Part shown: positions 36,019-45,807 of the stretch, piece after piece
How positions within the stretch are numbered: position 1 is the first letter of the stretch
How the letters are laid out: each line of letters opens with the position of its first letter
Origin: Novosphingobium sp. Chol11
GTDB taxonomy: Bacteria; Pseudomonadota; Alphaproteobacteria; Sphingomonadales; Sphingomonadaceae
Direction of reading: 5' to 3'
DNA: 64,000 nt
Assembly: GCF_900218065.1 (NCBI RefSeq)
Contig: NZ_OBMU01000001.1
Location: 1,150,919-1,214,918, forward strand
The notes under the pieces: model-generated
The model's input: the letters and a program-made list of their open reading frames with translations, nothing else
Told to the model about the DNA's origin: nothing
The model's database searches: none
Program-made: the position numbers and the translations under genes

Positions 36019-37812
36019 GGCGTCGTCCCGGACAGTTGCCACGACGATCTGGTTTCTGCCTTGGGCCTTCGCCCGGAGGAGGGCCGCATCCGCGGTTTGG
36101 ACGAGCTGGTTCGGCCTTCCATGATCGGGATAAGCGGCAAGCCCGAACGATGCCGTGACCGGCCCAAGCTGCTGATGGCCATGCTGCACGCGAAGGTTCT
36201 GAATCCTGGCCTGAACCTGCCGTGCACGGTCGATCGCCTGATCCAGGGAGAAGTGCGGCATCAGGAGTACGAATTCTTCACCGCCGAGGCGGAAGGCGTA
36301 GCCATCTTCGCGGAGGGATTCGTTCAGAACATTGCCGACGGCCCGCAGCACGGCGTCGCCCGCGTCATGGCCATGCGCATCGTTGAACCGCTTGAAATGA
36401 TCGATGTCGATCATAAGGCAGGCGAGGGGGGACCGGTCCCGGCTGCTGACCGCCACGGCATCTTCAATGGCTGCGTCGAATTGCCGCCGGTTCGACAGGC
36501 CGGTCAGCGCGTCGACCATCGCCATTTCGCGCAGGGCGTCGCGAAGGCGGAGGTTCGCAAGGGCCAGCCCGATATTTTCGGCCAGCATCTCCAGATATTT
36601 CTCGCTCCGTTCGATCTGATCGGCCGAGACGTTGGCAGGTTCTTCGAAATACAGGAGGCCGATCGTTTCCCCCTGTGCTGCCAGCGGCATGCAGATGGTG
36701 GGAGCAGGGGTTTCCGAACCCAGATGCTCGCAGGGGATGTCGATGATGTTGCCGGACGGCCGGTGCGTTTGCCCGCGACGCAGCGCCCAACAGGCTGACG
36801 GGGAGAATTCCGCCTTGGACCATTGTGGGGACAGCCAGTCGCAGGCCTGACGCATGGCGTTCCGGCGCGCATCATAGATGTACAGCCTGCCCGCGAAGCC
36901 CGGCGCGATTTCCGGGGCGAAACGCCGCACGACGCCAGTAAGATCGGCGCTGTTGTCGCAACCCTGAAGCCGCTGCGTCATGCGGGAAAGAAGGTCCTGC
37001 ATGATGCGATCGGCGTCGCGTTCCTTTTCCAGCCGTTGGCGTTCAAGGCCATTTTCCCGGAAGATTCGGATAGCCTGAGCCATGTCGCCGATTTCATCCA
37101 CATGGGAAATGTCCGGCGGAATGGCCGCGAAGTCCTGCGCGGCCAGGCGCGTGACGACGTCGCTCAGGCGCACGACGGGGTGCAGGATGCGCTGTTTGAG
37201 GATGAAATAGAGAACGCAGAGGAACAGGAGCGCGGTCGCCCCGAGCATGATTTCGGACATGCTGCGCCATTGGCGCGCCGTCGCGGTGGCGCGGGCTATG
37301 GCTGCTTCGGTCCGTTGGTCCAACATATATTGGAACTTGCCGATCTGAGCGGCGATCCGGTCAAGCTCCCGGCCATATTCGTCACCGAACAGGATGGTTC
37401 GCGCAGTGTCCTGATCGCCTGCCTGGGCGGCGCGAAGTGCAGCCTCCTGCTCATCGGTCAGGGCATCCGCCCAATGCAGCGCGTCGCGCAGGGCCCTGAG
37501 TTCGCTCTCTGTCGCGCCTGCGTCGCGCAAATGGCTGATCCGCTGTTCCACTGAACGCAGCGCGGCCTTTTCACGCTGATAGGCGACGAGGTGGGTGGGA
37601 TCGCCGGTGATCGAAAAGGATCGCGCCTGTTCGGTCTGGCGATAGCTGTCCTCAAGCAGCGCCGAGGTCAGTTGATCGAAGCGCGCGCGTTGCTCGACTG
37701 CCTCACGCTCGTTTTTCTCAGCGCCCGACGCCATGAGCATCGTGGTTCCGGAGGCGAGGGTAAGCAATAGGGTGGCGCCATATGCCCAATTGGTGATCGT
37801 CGACAAACGCAT
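36004..37812 (-). CDS. Membrane diguanylate cyclase (HAMP-GAF-GGDEF)
   Basis: A 602-residue protein from the ATG at 37810-37812 ([26 protein letters not shown]); the longer frame to 37890 has no good site. The order is a membrane helix (about 9-28), a periplasmic helical sensor domain (about 30-175, with [19 protein letters not shown], like CHASE3/4HB sensors), a second helix ([19 protein letters not shown]), a HAMP linker ([17 protein letters not shown]), a GAF-like domain and a C-terminal GGDEF domain. The active-site sequence is [10 protein letters not shown], a catalytic GGEEF. The position of the inhibitory RxxD site reads REDG, so product feedback through that site is unlikely. It should make cyclic-di-GMP. 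Confidence 0.92.
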   Translation of the reverse strand: MRLSTITNWAYGATLLLTLASGTTMLMASGAEKNEREAVEQRARFDQLTSALLEDSYRQTEQARSFSITGDPTHLVAYQREKAALRSVEQRISHLRDAGATESELRALRDALHWADALTDEQEAALRAAQAGDQDTARTILFGDEYGRELDRIAAQIGKFQYMLDQRTEAAIARATATARQWRSMSEIMLGATALLFLCVLYFILKQRILHPVVRLSDVVTRLAAQDFAAIPPDISHVDEIGDMAQAIRIFRENGLERQRLEKERDADRIMQDLLSRMTQRLQGCDNSADLTGVVRRFAPEIAPGFAGRLYIYDARRNAMRQACDWLSPQWSKAEFSPSACWALRRGQTHRPSGNIIDIPCEHLGSETPAPTICMPLAAQGETIGLLYFEEPANVSADQIERSEKYLEMLAENIGLALANLRLRDALREMAMVDALTGLSNRRQFDAAIEDAVAVSSRDRSPLACLMIDIDHFKRFNDAHGHDAGDAVLRAVGNVLNESLREDGYAFRLGGEEFVLLMPHFSLDQAIDRARQVQARIQNLRVQHGHQQLGPVTASFGLAAYPDHGRPNQLVQTADAALLRAKAQGRNQIVVATVRDDASVQV

Positions 37813-37992
37813 GGGGCGCACACTATATCGGAGAGGTTGGAGAATGCTTAACCGCGTGGAAAGCAGTCTCAAAGAGCGAGATGCCGCCAAATTGGTGGTC
37901 GGGGGCCTTTCGAAAGGACCGGGGAATGCTTATCCACAGCATTTCTCAAGAAGGACTGGCGCCAAGGCGGCCAGGGACGCTATCAACGCAAA

Positions 37993-40900
37993 ATGCCTCA
38001 TGCCGGTTTTGTACCCCTTCGCATCTTTTCCTCTTACACCATGCTGGAAGGTGCAATCGAGCCGAAGAAGATCGCGAAGCAAGCGCGGACGCTGGGCTTC
38101 CCCGCAGCAGCGATCACCGACCGAAACGGCCTTTATGGATCGATGGCATTTTCGGATGGGTGCAAAAGCGAGGGCGTGCAGCCGATCATCGGGGCCATGC
38201 TGGGCATATTGCGGCCGGGGCGTCCCGCCAATGCCGCCGCGGTACACGATTGGCTGGCCCTTTATGCTCAGGATGAGGCGGGGTACGACAATCTCTGCGC
38301 CCTGGTATCGATGGCGCATCTCGATCGCCCGGTCGAGGAAGTCCCGCATGTCACTTTGGAGGCTCTGGCTGGCAGGACGGACGGGCTCATAGCGCTGACC
38401 GCAGGCGCGGAAGGGGCGATTGCCCGGCTTTTCGCGGAGGATCAGCCGGACGCCGCGCTTGCTTATGTCGATCGGCTTGCCGCGCTCTTTCCGGATCGGC
38501 TGTATGTCGAAATTTGCCGCAGGCAGGACCCCGTCGAGGGCAAGGCGGAAGCTGATTTGCTCGATCTTGCCTATGCGCGTGACCTGCCGCTGATCGCGAC
38601 CAATCCGACCTGTTTTGCCGAACCTCATTTCCATGAAGCGCATGACGTGATGCTTTGCATCGCCGATGGCGCCTATGTCGAAACGCCTGATCGGCGGACC
38701 AGCTCGCCCGATGCCTGGATGAAACCCGCGGCCGAGATGCAGCGCCTGTTCGAGGATTTGCCTGAAGCTTTGGCCAACACGCTGGTCGTGGCGCAGCGCT
38801 GTGCGGTCGCTGCACCGAAGCGCAAGCCGATCCTGCCCAGCCTTGCCGGTGACATCGAGGGCGAGGCGCGGATGTTGCGGGAGCAGGCGGCCCAAGGGCT
38901 GGAACTGCGGCTCGCAAAGGCGGGGATCGAGGGTGACGAGGCGCGTCAGCCTTATTTCGACCGGCTGACTTTCGAAACCGACATCATCATCCAGATGGGG
39001 TTTCCCGGCTACTTCCTGATCGTGGCCGACTTCATCAAATGGGCGAAGGAGCAGGATATTCCTGTGGGGCCGGGCCGTGGTTCGGGCGCGGGGTCGGTGG
39101 TTGCCTGGGCGCTCACGATCACGGATCTCGATCCGCTGCAACTGGGGCTGCTGTTCGAGCGCTTCCTCAATCCAGAGCGTGTTTCGATGCCGGACTTCGA
39201 CATCGATTTCTGCGAAACGCGGCGCGGCGAAGTAATCCGCTACGTCCAGCAGAAATATGGCGTCGATCATGTGGCGCAGATCATCACCTTCGGTAAGCTG
39301 AAGGCGCGCGCGGTGCTGAAGGATACCGGCCGCGTGTTGCAGATGAGCTATGGCCAGGTCGACAGGCTCGCCAAGCTGGTGCCCAATCATCCAACGGACC
39401 CCTGGACGCTGGAACGCTCCTTGAACGGCGTTGCAGAGTTGAGGGCCGAATATGACAATGACAATCAGGTCAAACGGCTGATCGACTATGCAATGAAGTT
39501 GGAGGGCTTCCCCCGGCATAGTTCGACCCACGCTGCGGGCGTCGTGATCGGCGATCGGCCCTTGTCACAGCTTGTGCCCCTATACCGCGATCCGCGTTCG
39601 GATATGCCGGTGACGCAGTTCGACATGAAATTTGTCGAAGGCGCGGGGTTGGTGAAGTTCGACTTTCTCGGCCTCAAGACCCTGTCCGTCTTGCAAAAGG
39701 CGGTGCAGCTGCTGGCGGGGCGCGGTGTCGAGGTCGATCTGAGCAGCCTTAGCTGGGATGATCCGGCGGTTTATGATTTGCTCCAGCGGGGCGATACCGT
39801 GGGCGTGTTCCAGCTGGAATCGGAAGGGATGCGCAAGACGCTGGCGGCCGTCCGGCCCACCAACTTTGGCGATATCATCGCGCTCGTGTCGCTCTACCGC
39901 CCCGGCCCGATGGACAATATCCCGATGTTCGGCCGCCGCAAGAACGGACAGGAAGATATTGAATATCCGCATATTCTGCTGAAGCCGATCCTCGAAGAGA
40001 CCTATGGCATCTTCGTCTATCAGGAGCAGGTGATGCAAGCCGCCCAGATACTGGCGGGCTATTCCTTGGGGGACGCAGACCTTCTCCGCCGCGCCATGGG
40101 CAAGAAGATCAAGGCGGAAATGGACGCGCAGCGGGCGCGGTTTGTGGAGGGATGCGCGAGGAGCGACATTCTAGCGGCCAAGGCTAATGAGCTGTTCGAT
40201 TTGATCGACAAGTTCGCCGGCTATGGCTTCAACAAGTCGCATGCTGCGGCCTATGCATTGCTTGCCTATCAGACGGCCTGGTTGAAAGCCCATTATCCGG
40301 CCGAATTCTACGCCGCATCGATGGCGTTCGATATCCATCTGACGGATAAGCTGACCATATTCGTTGATGACATGCGTCGCATGGGGCTCAGCTGCCTTGC
40401 GCCTGACATCAATCGCAGCCTCGCTGACTTCTCCGTAGAGCCGATCGAATATGAGGGGGAGGATGCCCGGCTCGGCTTTGCGGTTCGCTATGCCTTGGGC
40501 GGGCTGAAGGGCGTGGGCGAGAAGGCGATGGAGCAGCTTGTCGCCGAACGCGACGGCGGTGGGACATTCAAGTCTCTCGATGATTTCGCCGACCGGATCG
40601 AGCCGCGATTGTTGAACCGCCGCCAGTTGGAAAGCCTTGCCGCGTCAGGGGCGTTCGATGAAATTCACCCTGACAGGGCGGGCGTGCATGCAGCGGCCGA
40701 CACGATCCTGAGCGTCGCCGCCAGTGCTGCCGAAGCGCGCGAGAGCGGACAGGGCGGCCTGTTCGGCGATGTCGAAACGCCGCACGCAGACGTGCGCATT
40801 CCGCCGCATCAGACCTGGTCCACTGCCGACCGGATGGCGCAGGAAAAGGAAGCGTTCGGCTTCTACTTCTCGGCGCATCCCGTCGATCGATACCGGCATC

Positions 40901-41535
40901 TGGCTGATGCACGTGGGGCGAGGAGCTACGGGGCGATCTGCGCCGAGCAGGTGGCGGAAGGGGGGCGGGCCAACGCAGTCATGGCGGCCATGGTTGAGGA
41001 GGTCCGCTGGCGTGAGACGCGGCGCGGCGCACGCTATGCGGCGGCGACATTTTCCGACAGCAGCGGGCAGTTCCAGGCAAGCTGCTTCGATGAGGACGCG
41101 TGCAAGGCGATCGAGGCCATGGCTCGTGACGGAGACTGTGCGCTGCTGATGGTGGAACTGGATCGCATGCCAGGCGAAGAAACGCCGCGCGTGACGATCA
41201 GGGGCGTGGAGCAGTTCAATCAGCTTGCCAGCGCATCGCGGATGGAACTGGTCGTGGATGTGCAGGATAGTGCCGCCGTGAACGAACTCGCGCAATTGCT
41301 GTTGCGCAGCAGGGGCGGGCGAAGCGAAGTATTCCTGCGCGCGCCAGTGGCGGGCGGCAAGGCTGCCCGGATGTTCCTGGGCGATGATTATCTGATCGGG
41401 GCGGACCAGGTCGACGCCATCGCACTCATCCCCGGCCTTGCGATCCAGAGTTTCGAGCGCATGGAGCCGAAGGCCGATGGCTATCGGGCACGGACCCGGC
41501 GTTCGGGGTTCAGGCTGGTTGCGGCAACGGCCTGA
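37993..41535 (+). CDS. dnaE: DNA polymerase III alpha subunit
   Basis: An 1180-residue replicative polymerase. The N-terminal PHP domain starts FVPLRIFSSYTMLEGA, where the usual HxH metal pair is Pro and Phe. The catalytic palm has GPGRGSGAGSVVAWALTITDLDP and PDFDIDFCETRRGEVI with the Asp pair, then the DnaE signatures YQEQVMQAAQILAGYSLG, RRAMGKK and GYGFNKSHAAAYALLAYQTA; the C-terminus has an OB fold (AVMAAMVEEVRWRETRRGARYAAATFSD) and the tau-binding tail. Length matches DnaE1 (about 1160). It is adjacent, without overlap, to the convergent radical SAM gene. Confidence 0.98.
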   Translation: MPHAGFVPLRIFSSYTMLEGAIEPKKIAKQARTLGFPAAAITDRNGLYGSMAFSDGCKSEGVQPIIGAMLGILRPGRPANAAAVHDWLALYAQDEAGYDNLCALVSMAHLDRPVEEVPHVTLEALAGRTDGLIALTAGAEGAIARLFAEDQPDAALAYVDRLAALFPDRLYVEICRRQDPVEGKAEADLLDLAYARDLPLIATNPTCFAEPHFHEAHDVMLCIADGAYVETPDRRTSSPDAWMKPAAEMQRLFEDLPEALANTLVVAQRCAVAAPKRKPILPSLAGDIEGEARMLREQAAQGLELRLAKAGIEGDEARQPYFDRLTFETDIIIQMGFPGYFLIVADFIKWAKEQDIPVGPGRGSGAGSVVAWALTITDLDPLQLGLLFERFLNPERVSMPDFDIDFCETRRGEVIRYVQQKYGVDHVAQIITFGKLKARAVLKDTGRVLQMSYGQVDRLAKLVPNHPTDPWTLERSLNGVAELRAEYDNDNQVKRLIDYAMKLEGFPRHSSTHAAGVVIGDRPLSQLVPLYRDPRSDMPVTQFDMKFVEGAGLVKFDFLGLKTLSVLQKAVQLLAGRGVEVDLSSLSWDDPAVYDLLQRGDTVGVFQLESEGMRKTLAAVRPTNFGDIIALVSLYRPGPMDNIPMFGRRKNGQEDIEYPHILLKPILEETYGIFVYQEQVMQAAQILAGYSLGDADLLRRAMGKKIKAEMDAQRARFVEGCARSDILAAKANELFDLIDKFAGYGFNKSHAAAYALLAYQTAWLKAHYPAEFYAASMAFDIHLTDKLTIFVDDMRRMGLSCLAPDINRSLADFSVEPIEYEGEDARLGFAVRYALGGLKGVGEKAMEQLVAERDGGGTFKSLDDFADRIEPRLLNRRQLESLAASGAFDEIHPDRAGVHAAADTILSVAASAAEARESGQGGLFGDVETPHADVRIPPHQTWSTADRMAQEKEAFGFYFSAHPVDRYRHLADARGARSYGAICAEQVAEGGRANAVMAAMVEEVRWRETRRGARYAAATFSDSSGQFQASCFDEDACKAIEAMARDGDCALLMVELDRMPGEETPRVTIRGVEQFNQLASASRMELVVDVQDSAAVNELAQLLLRSRGGRSEVFLRAPVAGGKAARMFLGDDYLIGADQVDAIALIPGLAIQSFERMEPKADGYRARTRRSGFRLVAATA

Positions 41536-42603
41536 TCAGAAAAGTTGAAGCTGCGGACCTGCCGGTGGGCGGAACAGGTCGGTCCTGAGCGTCAGTCGTT
41601 CGCCCGAGAAACCGGCGCGCCTTCGCGCCTTGATGAAGCGGGTGCGGATCAGGTCAGCCCAGATGCCCTGTCCGCGCATTCTGGTTCCGAAGTCAGGATC
41701 ATTGTCGCGGCCCCCCCGGATGTCACGGATGATCCCCATGACCTTCGCGGCCCTGTCGGGATAATGTTCCTGTAGCCACGCCCGGAACAAGGGCGCGACT
41801 TCGAACGGCAGGCGCACGGGTATGAATGTGGCGTCCCGGGCGCCCGCCGCGGCGGTCGTTTCGACGATGGCCTCAATCTCATGATCGGTGATGGCGGGAA
41901 TGATGGGAGAGACGCTGGCGACCACGGGAACGCCTGCTTGCGCCAACTGGCGAATGGCTTCCACCCGGCGAAGAGGGTGAGCCGCACGCGGTTCGAGAGT
42001 GCGTGCAACCTTGGGGTCAAGCGTGGTGACGGATATCATCACCGCCACCAGCCGATCACGGGCCATGTCTTGAAGAAGATCTAGGTCGCGAAGGACTCGG
42101 TCCGACTTGGTCGTGATGAAGATTGGGTGACGACATTCCGCCAATATCTCAACGCATTGCCGCGTGATCTTCCAGTCTCGTTCGATCGGTTGATAGGGAT
42201 CGGTGTTCGTCCCCATGGCGATCGGCGAGACCCGGTAGGAAAGCTTGGACAGTTCGGCGCGCAGCAGGTCGGGCGCGTCCGCTTTGGCGAAGAGGCGTGT
42301 TTCGAAGTCCAGCCCCGGTGACAGGTCGTGATAGGCATGGGTCGGCCGTGCGAAGCAGTAGATGCATCCATGCTCGCAGCCTCGATAGGCATTGATCGAT
42401 TGGGTAAAAGAAAGATCGGGCGATGTGTTGCGGCTGATGATCGTGCGGGGATGTTCCACCGTGACCTGCGTCCGGCGGCGCGGTGTTGGTCCGTCTATGG
42501 CGTCAACGGCATCAAGCCAGTCGCCGTCAGCGACCTGTTCCGCCATGTTGAAGCGGTGACTGACGACGTTCAGCGTCGCGCCTCTACCCTTTTCAGCAAC
42601 CAT
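41536..42603 (-). CDS. PA0069-family radical SAM protein
   Basis: A 355-residue protein with the 4Fe-4S ligands in GCEHGCIYCFARPTH (CxxxCxxC, about residues 74-81), the first being part of SINAYRGC. Further segments are SPIAMGTNTDPYQPIER, ITTKSDRVLRDLDLL, VAVMISVTTLDPKVARTLEP and the C-terminal region with PLFRAWLQEHYPDRAAKVM. The family is related to spore photoproduct lyase-like SplB proteins, but the substrate of this Gram-negative group is unknown. The first codon is the ATG at 42601-42603. A DNA-repair role is inference from fold similarity. Confidence 0.9.
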   Translation of the reverse strand: MVAEKGRGATLNVVSHRFNMAEQVADGDWLDAVDAIDGPTPRRRTQVTVEHPRTIISRNTSPDLSFTQSINAYRGCEHGCIYCFARPTHAYHDLSPGLDFETRLFAKADAPDLLRAELSKLSYRVSPIAMGTNTDPYQPIERDWKITRQCVEILAECRHPIFITTKSDRVLRDLDLLQDMARDRLVAVMISVTTLDPKVARTLEPRAAHPLRRVEAIRQLAQAGVPVVASVSPIIPAITDHEIEAIVETTAAAGARDATFIPVRLPFEVAPLFRAWLQEHYPDRAAKVMGIIRDIRGGRDNDPDFGTRMRGQGIWADLIRTRFIKARRRAGFSGERLTLRTDLFRPPAGPQLQLF

Positions 42604-42647
42604 GTCTTATTAGAACATAAAGAGAACATGGTAGCAAGGGTGGGGAT

Positions 42648-43175
42648 TCAGCGCTCCATCAGGCGGGGCATCAGTTCGACGAAGTTACAGGGACGGAAAC
42701 GGCTGTCGAGTTGGCTGGAGAGGATGCCGTCCCAGGCATCTTTCACCGCGCCGGTAGAACCCGGCAGCGCGAAGATATAGGTGCCGCGCGAGACACAGGC
42801 GGTGGCGCGTGACTGTATCGTCGACGTCCCGATCGTCTGGTAGCTGAGCCAGCGGAACAGCTCGCCGAAACCGGGTATTTCCTTGTCCTGGACCTGGGCG
42901 ACCGCTTCGGGTGTCACGTCTCGGCCCGTGACGCCGGTTCCGCCAGTAGTGATGATGCAATCGACTTGGGGATCGTCTATCCAGCTGTGGAGGCGCGCGA
43001 CGATGGCGGCTCGATCATCCTTTTCGATATGGCGCGCAGCCAGAATGTGGCCCGCCGCCTTGATCCGATCGACCAGGGTGTCGCCGGACCGGTCTTCTGC
43101 AAGGCCCCTGCTGTCCGAAACGGTGAGGACGGCAATGCGCACCGGCAGAAATGACCGGCTTTCATCGATCGGCAT
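42648..43175 (-). CDS. moaB: Molybdenum cofactor biosynthesis protein MoaB
   Basis: A 175-residue MogA/MoaB-like protein. It has the N-terminal [21 protein letters not shown], the molybdopterin-binding [16 protein letters not shown] (about 96-111) and the C-terminal [15 protein letters not shown]. The family adenylylates molybdopterin before molybdenum insertion. Its ATG overlaps the stop of the lytic transglycosylase by one base, so it is translated from the same message as that gene and the UDG-like gene, though no functional link is apparent. Confidence 0.94.
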   Translation of the reverse strand: MPIDESRSFLPVRIAVLTVSDSRGLAEDRSGDTLVDRIKAAGHILAARHIEKDDRAAIVARLHSWIDDPQVDCIITTGGTGVTGRDVTPEAVAQVQDKEIPGFGELFRWLSYQTIGTSTIQSRATACVSRGTYIFALPGSTGAVKDAWDGILSSQLDSRFRPCNFVELMPRLMER

Positions 43176-44962
43176 CAGTCAGAGCCGCCCGCGATACTGG
43201 GGGCCGAGAGCGTGTTGTTCTGGCTCATCCGGACCATGCGCGTCCCCTTGGCGGTGGGGAAGGTCGGCCACATGCCCTGTGCCATGCCGGTCAGGCAATC
43301 CGCGCTTCCCTTCGCCTGGATCTGGTACATCCAGTAGTTGCGCATGACGATGTTCACATAAGCGCGGGTTTCATAATAAGGCAGCGACTCCATGAACAGC
43401 AGAGGGTCGCCATTGTCCTTGACCTCGCTGTTCCAGCGCTGAACGGGCAGTGGGCCTGCATTATAAGCAGCCATGACCTTTGGCAGAAGTCCGCCCGTAG
43501 CACTCATGTTGCGGAGATTTTCGAGGTAGCGTTGGCCATATTCCATGTTGGTCGACGGCACGAACAATTGGGCTGCGGAAGCAAGGCCCATGTCACTGCC
43601 GGTGCCAGGCAGGACCTGCATCAGCCCGCGTGCTCCCGCACTGCTGACGACATCGCTGCGGAAGCCCGATTCCTGAAGTGTGTGAGCGTAGATCAGCGCT
43701 GGATCGACACGCCAGCCGCCGTCGGGACGCCAATCCGGCGTTGGGAATCGTGCGAAGCTGTCGGGCTGTTTACCCGCCGGGCCGTTATGGGCGAGCCATA
43801 GTTGGGTGGCGGGAAGGCTGAGGGCATTGGCGAGCTTTAGCAGGGCGTCATATTGAGCAGCGCCGCCCAGCCGGGCCTGATGGCGGATGAACTGGTCAGC
43901 CTTCGCAAGCTGACCGATTGACGTGAGAGCAATCGCAGCGCGGACATTCGGGCTGTCCTTCAGCTGTTGCCAATCAGCTGATCCGAAGCGCGGAGCGGTC
44001 CTCGCGCCGCCCAGCGGCAGGCCAAGCGTTTCGCGGGCGAGCAAGCCGTAGAATGTTTCGCCGGATCGCGCGGCGGTCTTGAGGAGATTCTCGACCTTTT
44101 CCGCCTGACCGCAGGCCATGTAGGCGCGCGACGCCCAATAGGCGCCAGCCGCGCGCATGTCGGCATTTCCAGCGAGTGCAGCGACATTGGCGAAGGCAGG
44201 CGCCGCCGCAGCGCAGTCATGCTGACGCCATGATGCAAGGCCGAGCGTCCAGTGCGCCTGCACCATCCAGTCGCCGCCCGCACGGGTCTCAAGGGAGCGG
44301 TTGGCCATCCGCCGCGCGTCCGCATCGTTATTCTCGATATAGTAGGACCATGCGACGCGCTGGCGTACTTCGGTCAGGCCTTCGGGCGTCAGGCCGATTT
44401 CTCCCGACGCGAGCAGCGTTTCCGCTCCCACCGGATCGTCATTCTTGATGAAGGGCGTGATCTGACCAACCAGCGCCTGGGCCAGCAGGTCGGTCTTTGT
44501 CGTCGCGACATATTCGCGGCGCGGCGCTGAACCCAGCCAAACCATCTTCTGGACCTGGGGGAGCGTGGGGAGGATCGTCGCGCCCCGCTTCTGCGCGAGC
44601 CGGGAAAGTTGATCCGCGTTGGGAAGCCAGGCCGCCTTGTTCACCAGGTCGAGTACGTCGAACAGCTCAACGCGCGGCGAGTCCTTGGCTACATAAAGGT
44701 CGGAAAGCGCGACTGAGCGCATCGGGTCCTGCGGGTCCAGGGCCAGGATCAACGCTTTCGCATCAGCCCAGCGCTGATCCGACAGCGCCGAATAGATGGC
44801 CGAGTAACGCGTCTTGTCGCCCTCGTCGACGGACAGGGCTGGGTTGAACCCTGACCTGAAACCAGCCGTTGCCGCCGCATTATCCGCTTTGGCGGGCACG
44901 GCCGCGGCGGCACTGATGGCGGCCAGTGCCAGGCAAGACGATCGGGTGAGCGCGCGAATCAC
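43175..44962 (-). CDS. Lytic transglycosylase (SLT domain), soluble-type
   Basis: A 595-residue protein. I place the start at GTG 44960-44962, because it overlaps the upstream stop as GTGA; the ATG at 45002-45004 would add 14 residues. A signal peptide follows ([23 protein letters not shown]). The middle is a helical superhelix of TPR-like repeats, and the C-terminal SLT domain has the catalytic Glu in [19 protein letters not shown], followed by [15 protein letters not shown] and [16 protein letters not shown]. It cleaves peptidoglycan with 1,6-anhydro product in the periplasm, as Slt70 does. Confidence 0.94.
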   Translation of the reverse strand: MIRALTRSSCLALAAISAAAAVPAKADNAAATAGFRSGFNPALSVDEGDKTRYSAIYSALSDQRWADAKALILALDPQDPMRSVALSDLYVAKDSPRVELFDVLDLVNKAAWLPNADQLSRLAQKRGATILPTLPQVQKMVWLGSAPRREYVATTKTDLLAQALVGQITPFIKNDDPVGAETLLASGEIGLTPEGLTEVRQRVAWSYYIENNDADARRMANRSLETRAGGDWMVQAHWTLGLASWRQHDCAAAAPAFANVAALAGNADMRAAGAYWASRAYMACGQAEKVENLLKTAARSGETFYGLLARETLGLPLGGARTAPRFGSADWQQLKDSPNVRAAIALTSIGQLAKADQFIRHQARLGGAAQYDALLKLANALSLPATQLWLAHNGPAGKQPDSFARFPTPDWRPDGGWRVDPALIYAHTLQESGFRSDVVSSAGARGLMQVLPGTGSDMGLASAAQLFVPSTNMEYGQRYLENLRNMSATGGLLPKVMAAYNAGPLPVQRWNSEVKDNGDPLLFMESLPYYETRAYVNIVMRNYWMYQIQAKGSADCLTGMAQGMWPTFPTAKGTRMVRMSQNNTLSAPSIAGGSD

Positions 44963-45678
44963 TGATGCATATCCTCGACCAGGCGTTGCAATGTGCGCCA
45001 ACATTCCGCTTTCGCCGCGGGCTGCCCCAGCAGGAGCCGCGGATGGAAAGTGGCTAAAGCAGGCACAGTGCCGCCATCATGGTTAAAAAAGTGTAAACTT
45101 TCCATTCCCTGCCTGTCTTGTACGGGAAGGAAAGTGCGGATCGTCCGGTCGCCCAGAAGCAGCAGCCTGCCGGGAATCGCGAGCGAAACATGGGTGCGCA
45201 TGCGGTCAGCGGCTGCATTGAGGTCGGCCGCCTCCACCATGCCGCCGGGCGGGCGGGCGCAGAAGAGGGAGGCGATATAGACGCTCTCCCGGGACAGGCC
45301 GACAGCAGACAGCATCGCGTCGAACAAGCGTCCGGCGCGATCGGCAAGCAATGTGCCTGCGTCCATGTCGGCTGGATCAGGCATGTCGGTAATCACCATC
45401 AGCGGCGATCCAGCTTGCCCTTGCGGCGATATCGGCGTGCCTGGCCATCGGCGTTCCGGTTGCGCCGAATCCCGGGCGAGCCAGTCCGTAAACTCCTGAA
45501 GCGAGCCTGGCTTCTTCACAGTGGCCGGAGATGAAGGGGCTGGCGCCAGCGGAACGGCCGGTGCCGGACGAAGCCAGTTCACCGGCTCTTCCGCCGTCGC
45601 GCAATCCACGCCCGCCATGTCCCACCACGCCAGATAGGCGCTGGCGGCATCGGCCAGATCTTCCGTCATTCCCCGCAT
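44959..45678 (-). CDS. Uracil-DNA glycosylase family-like protein (degenerate)
   Basis: A 239-residue protein from the ATG at 45676-45678 (MRGMTEDLADAASAYLAWWD); a TTG at 45714 would add 12 residues. The C-terminal half fits the UDG type 4/5 fold: LFDAMLSAVGLSRESVYIASLF, CARPPGG (the RPP motif), GRLLLLGDRTIRTFL and ATFHPRLLLGQPAAKAECWR (the HPxxLL motif). The first active-site motif (GEAPGxxED) is replaced by ITDMPDPADMDAG, and the N-terminal Cys cluster of family 4 is missing. The fold is likely, the activity doubtful. It is the first gene of the UDG-SLT-moaB message and ends in a GTGA overlap. Confidence 0.78.
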   Translation of the reverse strand: MRGMTEDLADAASAYLAWWDMAGVDCATAEEPVNWLRPAPAVPLAPAPSSPATVKKPGSLQEFTDWLARDSAQPERRWPGTPISPQGQAGSPLMVITDMPDPADMDAGTLLADRAGRLFDAMLSAVGLSRESVYIASLFCARPPGGMVEAADLNAAADRMRTHVSLAIPGRLLLLGDRTIRTFLPVQDRQGMESLHFFNHDGGTVPALATFHPRLLLGQPAAKAECWRTLQRLVEDMHQ

Positions 45679-45807
45679 CGATCTTCTAGGGCCAGAGGTT
45701 GACGCCGGGGTCAAGAATCTTCATCGGCAACCGGTGGTAAATCGTTTGAGTAACGCGGCGGCCGGACAGGAGAGGGAAACCATCCGGCTCGTCCCGATGG
45801 AGGGATT

